From the NCBI RefSeq assembly GCF_027886475.1, contig NZ_CP115670.1, forward strand, positions 2,046,001-2,110,000: DNA of 64,000 nt, given 5' to 3'. A program made the position numbers and the translations under genes. The stretch is from Corynebacterium sp. SCR221107 (GTDB taxonomy: Bacteria > Actinomycetota > Actinomycetes > Mycobacteriales > Mycobacteriaceae). Below, piece after piece: positions 60,386 to 64,000 of the stretch (position 1 is its first letter; each line of letters starts with the position of its first letter). The notes below the pieces were generated by a model. That model saw only the letters and a list, made by a program, of their open reading frames with translations. It did not search any database and was not told where the DNA came from.

Positions 60386-61045
60386 GTGAATGACGGCAAC
60401 CAGGATGTAAACGACCCAGCCGCAACCTCTGCGGCCTCCAAGGCTCATACCCCCAAGAAGGGCCATGCAACCCCCAAACGCAAGCAGGCTCAGGCTCACG
60501 CCGGATCCTTCGAGTCCCGCTTTGCGCCGGGCGATAGCTATTCCGACAACCGCAAGAAGCGCAAAGAGCTCAAGGCCTCCATGTCCCCAGAGGAATGGAA
60601 GGAATATAAAGCCAAGGAAAAAGAGGAACGCCGCCGTAGTGCCGCGGCAGCGCAGGCCGCCATGGATCGTGGCGAGGAGAAGTACCTCTTGCCGCGCGAC
60701 AAGGGACAGGAGAAGCGCTTTGTGCGCGACTTCGTCGATTCCCACCGCTATATCAACAACTGGGTGATGCCGTTTGCCATCGTCTTGCTGGCCCTGCTGC
60801 TGATCGGCCAGCGGCAGCCCACCTTCGGCATGTGGGTGTCTACCATCGCGATGGTCATCATGGTCGTGTTCGCCGTCGAAGGTTTTTGGCTCGGGCGCAA
60901 GGCCTCGCGCGCAACCCGCGAGAAGTTCCCGAACACCACCGAGTCCGGCTTTAGCCTGGGTTTTTATGCCTACGGTCGCGCCACGCAGCCGCGGCGCTGG
61001 CGTTCGCCTAAGCCGCGTGTGGAAATCGGTGCCGAGGTCAAGTAG
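60386..61045 (+). CDS. DUF3043 membrane protein
   Basis: 219 residues from GTG 60386 (VNDGNQDVND). Highly charged N-terminal half (HTPKKGHATPKRKQ, later SPEEWKEYKAKEKEERRR), then two membrane helices (VMPFAIVLLALLLIG and TIAMVIMVVFAVEGFWLG) and a basic tail ending GRATQPRRWRSPKP. Actinobacterial family of unknown function, syntenic with Rv2206. TAGCCT ends 7 bases before GTG, so the transcript is probably leaderless; the frame is open further upstream to 60236. Confidence 0.88.
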   Translation: MNDGNQDVNDPAATSAASKAHTPKKGHATPKRKQAQAHAGSFESRFAPGDSYSDNRKKRKELKASMSPEEWKEYKAKEKEERRRSAAAAQAAMDRGEEKYLLPRDKGQEKRFVRDFVDSHRYINNWVMPFAIVLLALLLIGQRQPTFGMWVSTIAMVIMVVFAVEGFWLGRKASRATREKFPNTTESGFSLGFYAYGRATQPRRWRSPKPRVEIGAEVK

Positions 61046-61588
61046 TTGTTGACCCTGGTTCTGGGCGGGGCGCGTTCGGGCAAGTCACAGTTCGCGGAGG
61101 AAGTCGTGGGCGACCGGGCCTGCCTGTACGTGGCTACCGCCCGTCCTTTTTCGGGCGAGTTCGACGCAGACTTCCGCGCGCGGATTGCCACCCATGTCGC
61201 GCGCCGTCCTGCCCACTGGGAAACCGAAGACGGCCGCGACCTCATCGACGTGCTACATGCTTTCCGACGTTCACCGGCCGCCCCCAGCACGGTTCTCGTC
61301 GATGATCTCGGCACCTGGGTCACCGCCCACCTCGATGCCCTCGGCGGGTGGGACGGCCCACGCGGCCAGCTCGACGAGCTCTACGAGCACCTGGCGGCAG
61401 CCTGCAAGCAGGTGCCCGATTCGGTGGAGGTAATCCTGGTCAGCCCCGAGGTGGGCATGGGGGTCATCCCCGAACATCACGCTGGACGCCTCTTCAGGGA
61501 TGAGATTGGCACCTTGAATCAAATGATGGCCGCGCTTAGCGACCGGGTGTATCTGGTGGTGGCCGGTCAGTCGCTGGCGCTGAAGTAG
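61046..61588 (+). CDS. cobU: Adenosylcobinamide kinase / adenosylcobinamide-phosphate guanylyltransferase
   Basis: 180 residues from TTG 61046, immediately after the DUF3043 stop (a second TTG follows). P-loop LVLGGARSGKSQFAE, catalytic ARPF/HVARRP region with guanylylated His, and LVSPEVGMGVIPEHHAGRLFRDEIG. Activates cobinamide for cobalamin salvage. Contains one CGTCGGAAAGC word on its minus strand. Confidence 0.92.
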   Translation: MLTLVLGGARSGKSQFAEEVVGDRACLYVATARPFSGEFDADFRARIATHVARRPAHWETEDGRDLIDVLHAFRRSPAAPSTVLVDDLGTWVTAHLDALGGWDGPRGQLDELYEHLAAACKQVPDSVEVILVSPEVGMGVIPEHHAGRLFRDEIGTLNQMMAALSDRVYLVVAGQSLALK

Positions 61589-61655
61589 GAGACCCTCGCT
61601 CTAGAATGAGGTGGGTCTAGACAAAACAATACTTTTCTGGGAGAACTGATTAACG

Positions 61656-62744
61656 ATGTCACAACCGCAGCCCTCTGACTTCTTCCCCAAGATCGACGCC
61701 CCCAGCGCCGAGTTTGCGGACAAAGCCCGCCAGTTTCAGCTCACGCTGACCAAGCCCACCGGCTCCCTGGCGCGCTTGGAGGCTCTGGGGGTGTGGCTGT
61801 CGTCGTGCCAGTCGCAGGTCCCGCCCCGCAAGATTGAACGCCCCCGCCTGGTGGTCTTCGCGGGCGACCACGGGATCGCGACGAAGGGTGTTTCCCCCTA
61901 CCCCATCGAGGTTTCCATCCAGATGGCGGACAACATCCGCCGCGGCGGCGCCGGCGTCAATGCGGTGGCCCGCCAATCCGGCACGGGTATCCGCGTGGCC
62001 GACATCTCGTTGTTCCACGATGCCTTCGGCGAGGAACGCGTGAGCAAGGGTTGCGGCTCCATCGACTACGAAGACGCGATGAGCCAGGAGCAGCTGGTGC
62101 GCGCGATAGAGATCGGCAAGCGCATCGCCGACCAGGAGGTCGACGCCGGCGCCGACCTGCTCATGGCGGGCGATCTGGGCATCGGCAACACCACTCCCTC
62201 GGCGGTGATCATCGGGCTTTTGACCAACAATGAGCCGGTGGTGGTCACCGGACGCGGCTCCGGCGTCGACGACGAGGGGTGGAAGCGCAAGGTCGCCGCC
62301 GTGCGCGACGCGATGTTCCGCGCGCGCCGCGACCGCAACGACATCCTCACCCTCATGCGCAAGGTCACCTCCCCGGAGCTGGCCGCGATGGCCGCCTTCA
62401 TTGCGCAGGCTGCCGTGCGCCGCACCCCGGTGCTCCTCGACGGCGTCGTGGTCACTGCTGCCGCCATGCTCGCCGAGAAGATGGCACCGGGCGCGCGTCA
62501 CTGGATGCAGGCCGGACACCAATCCGCCGAGCCCGCGCACGCCTTCGCGCTGCGCTACCTTGGCCTCGAGCCTTTGCTGAAGCTGGGCCTGCGTTTGGGC
62601 GAGGGCTCCGGCGCGGCGGCCGCGGTGCCGCTGGTGATGATGGCCTGCGACATCATGAACGACATGGCCACCTTCGATTCCGCGGGCGTGTCCGGTAAGG
62701 GCGCGGTGCCCACCAACCGCTTCGACGATAAGATCCAGGACTAG
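61656..62744 (+). CDS. cobT: Nicotinate-nucleotide--dimethylbenzimidazole phosphoribosyltransferase
   Basis: 362 residues. FAGDHGIATKGVSPYP, GGAGVNAVARQ, GDLGIGNTTPSAVI and the C-terminal EGSGAAAAVPLV with the catalytic Glu are diagnostic. Makes alpha-ribazole phosphate for the lower ligand of cobalamin. RBS GGGAGAA upstream; 67 bases after cobU. Confidence 0.96.
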   Translation: MSQPQPSDFFPKIDAPSAEFADKARQFQLTLTKPTGSLARLEALGVWLSSCQSQVPPRKIERPRLVVFAGDHGIATKGVSPYPIEVSIQMADNIRRGGAGVNAVARQSGTGIRVADISLFHDAFGEERVSKGCGSIDYEDAMSQEQLVRAIEIGKRIADQEVDAGADLLMAGDLGIGNTTPSAVIIGLLTNNEPVVVTGRGSGVDDEGWKRKVAAVRDAMFRARRDRNDILTLMRKVTSPELAAMAAFIAQAAVRRTPVLLDGVVVTAAAMLAEKMAPGARHWMQAGHQSAEPAHAFALRYLGLEPLLKLGLRLGEGSGAAAAVPLVMMACDIMNDMATFDSAGVSGKGAVPTNRFDDKIQD

Positions 62745-62745
62745 C

Positions 62746-63573
62746 GTGTCCGGCAAGGTCGACTTCGTCGAAGGCGAACACGGGCCAGCACTCATCGAGG
62801 GTCCCGCGACGGCGCTGAGCTGGCTGACGGTGCTGCCGATCAAGGGGGCCAGCGCCTTCGATCGCACGACCGGCGCGCGCGTGATGGCCTCCCTGCCGGT
62901 CGTCGGGGTGGTGCTGGGCGCGGTGGCGGCGGTAATCGTCGCCGGGTTGCAGGCCCTGGGTGTTTCTTCTTTGCTCATCGGCACGCTGGTCGTGGTGTCC
63001 TGGGCGCTGTTCACACGATTCATGCACCTCGACGGCCTTGCCGACGTCGCCGATGCCTTGGGTTCCTACGCCGAACCCGCCCGCGCCCGGGAGATCCTAG
63101 CCGACCCGCACGCCGGCCTGATCGGGATGGGAAGCGCTCTATTGGCGATGCTCGTTCAGGTCGCCTCCATCGCGGCGATCGTCGACGCCACCCCGCAAGC
63201 CTTCGTAATCGTCTTCCTCATTCCTTTCTTCGCCCGCATCACCGGCCCCGTCGGCGCCAACGAGCATTTTCACCCGATGAAGCCGACCGGCTTCGGCGCC
63301 ATGATGATCGGCACGGCGAAGACTTGGTGGACGGCCTGTTGGTTTTTCGTTGCCTGCGTGCCGAGTTTGTTTGCAGCCCGGGTGCTTGACGACGCCGCCC
63401 TGCTGCTCATCTGCCAAGGCGTCCTTGCCGTTGCGCTCGGCGTGGCGGTGGCGTTGGCGCGGCATTGCAGCAAGCGTTTCGGCGGCCTCAACGGCGACAC
63501 CACCGGATTCATCATGGAAACCAACGCCTCGGTGACAGCCGCCCTGTTTGCTATCGCCCTTCCGCTGATTTAA
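62746..63573 (+). CDS. cobS: Adenosylcobinamide-GDP ribazoletransferase (cobalamin synthase)
   Basis: 275 residues, GTG start 1 base after cobT. Polytopic membrane protein with FTRFMHLDGLADVADALGSY (conserved Asp-rich loop), DPHAGLIGMGS, GGLNGDTTGF. Joins AdoCbi-GDP with alpha-ribazole. No corrin-ring genes are nearby, so cobUTS suggests salvage or the final assembly steps. The HNH cassette starts directly after its stop. Confidence 0.95.
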   Translation: MSGKVDFVEGEHGPALIEGPATALSWLTVLPIKGASAFDRTTGARVMASLPVVGVVLGAVAAVIVAGLQALGVSSLLIGTLVVVSWALFTRFMHLDGLADVADALGSYAEPARAREILADPHAGLIGMGSALLAMLVQVASIAAIVDATPQAFVIVFLIPFFARITGPVGANEHFHPMKPTGFGAMMIGTAKTWWTACWFFVACVPSLFAARVLDDAALLLICQGVLAVALGVAVALARHCSKRFGGLNGDTTGFIMETNASVTAALFAIALPLI

Positions 63574-63585
63574 GGCATGCTTCGC

Positions 63586-63610
63586 AGGCCCCCTGGTGGG
63601 GGCCTTTTTT
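63586..63610 (+). terminator. Terminator after cobS, part of the HNH cassette end
   Basis: AGGCCCCC-TGGT-GGGGGCCT followed by TTTTT; the same hairpin follows mraY. Confidence 0.9.
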
Positions 63611-63617
63611 GGTGTGT

Positions 63618-64000
63618 TTAGGCTTTGGGGTGCCAGGGTGGGTAGGTCCAGGTGGGGTGGCCGTTGGTGCGTTGGATGCGGCCGTGTTTGGGTGTGCTGG
63701 GGTCATCGTCGTTTCTTCCGTTGTGGAAGGCGCATAGCATGGTGAGGTTTTTACTTGCGGTGGTCCCGCCCCGATTCCACGCATGGATATGGTGGATTTG
63801 GCACTCATCGGCTGGTTTATTGCAGTCCGGGTGGGCACAGCTTAAGGATTCGAGGGTGGCTAGGTCGCGTTGCTTTTTGTTGGCAAACCTGGAGGAGCGC
63901 ACGAGGTCGACGGGTCCGTCAACGGGGTGGATAAGCCCGAACCCCCACTGGTCATCAAGGATGGAGGCAACGATCTGGGTGCTGGTGCGTGTGACCCCAT
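63618..64000 (-). CDS. HNH endonuclease-type protein, copy B (C-terminal part; runs off window)
   Basis: About 127 residues visible, continuing beyond 64000. Contains the same HNH domain ([31 protein letters not shown]) and about 330 bases of near-identical DNA to copy A; the only difference noticed is GAA versus CAG near 63976, apart from the 14-base segment 63637-63650 that copy A lacks. Ends PPWHPKA-stop, probably the intact C-terminus. Convergent with cobS. Confidence 0.88.
   Translation of the reverse strand, partial: GVTRTSTQIVASILDDQWGFGLIHPVDGPVDLVRSSRFANKKQRDLATLESLSCAHPDCNKPADECQIHHIHAWNRGGTTASKNLTMLCAFHNGRNDDDPSTPKHGRIQRTNGHPTWTYPPWHPKA

Noticed and set aside
61589..61655. Cobalamin riboswitch in front of cobT
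   Set aside because: Only 67 bases, no B12-box-like sequence; two TCTAGA sites there are palindromes only.

Overview
The window is a stretch of chromosome from a Corynebacterium-like actinobacterium (Mycobacteriales). The evidence is the gene content and order. A division and cell wall (dcw) cluster runs from mraZ to wag31 and has the actinobacterial arrangement. MurE carries the meso-DAP DNPR motif. The lipoglycan genes mptA, mptC and pimB' are present, as are the actinobacterial qcrCAB/ctaCEF supercomplex and ltsA. The order wag31-ileS, pknL between two mannosyltransferases, glk-pimB'-nlpC and ctaC-ltsA-hesB-DUF3043-cobUTS matches what is known for C. glutamicum and, more loosely, M. tuberculosis Rv2145c-Rv2208. 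No rRNA, tRNA, transposase or CRISPR array was recognised.

Layout. 1-2092 (minus) is the N-terminal part of a secreted Cna-B adhesin with perfect 291-bp tandem repeats, running off the left edge. 2549-5062 is an SDR/aldehyde dehydrogenase pair. 5221-8633 is ileS with a T-box leader. 8720-30627 (minus) is the dcw region: mraZ, rsmH, ftsL, ftsI, murE, murF, mraY, then an opposite-strand HNH gene, then murD, ftsW, murG, murC, ftsQ, ftsZ, pgeF, sepF, yggT, wag31. 31169-38613 holds a CoA-transferase, DUF3040, a HEPN protein, GNAT, metF, idsA, mptA and a Rv2175c-like regulator. 38838-42312 is pknL-mptC. 42365-49707 holds aroG, an exoribonuclease, an acyltransferase, plsC, glk, pimB' and nlpC. 50619-57235 is qcrCAB, ctaE, ctaF and ctaC. 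57878-63573 is ltsA, hesB, DUF3043 and cobU-cobT-cobS. 63618-64000 is the start of a second HNH copy.

How the genes work together. Most of the window builds and divides the cell envelope. Mur enzymes and MraY/MurG make lipid II, FtsW/FtsI polymerise it, FtsZ/SepF/FtsQ/FtsL place the septum, and Wag31 directs polar growth. LtsA amidates the peptidoglycan stem, NlpC cleaves it, and PknL with its PASTA domains may sense it. IdsA, MptA, MptC, PimB' and PlsC feed the prenyl lipid and mannolipid envelope. The qcr/cta genes encode the cytochrome bc1-aa3 supercomplex.

Most unusual points: (1) two near-identical HNH endonuclease cassettes, each placed directly after the stop codon of a host gene and carrying a terminator, one of which splits the dcw cluster between mraY and murD; (2) an 11-bp word CGTCGGNAAGC found about 20 times, far above expectation; (3) a paired MraZ-type box upstream of mraZ and again, in opposite orientation, upstream of a CoA-transferase gene; (4) a translational T-box with a visible anti-Shine-Dalgarno; (5) a LexA-like box between a HEPN gene and a GNAT gene; (6) apparent absence of yggS from its usual place next to sepF. 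All searches were done by eye. Start sites were chosen from ribosome binding sites, family starts or leaderless promoter spacing.
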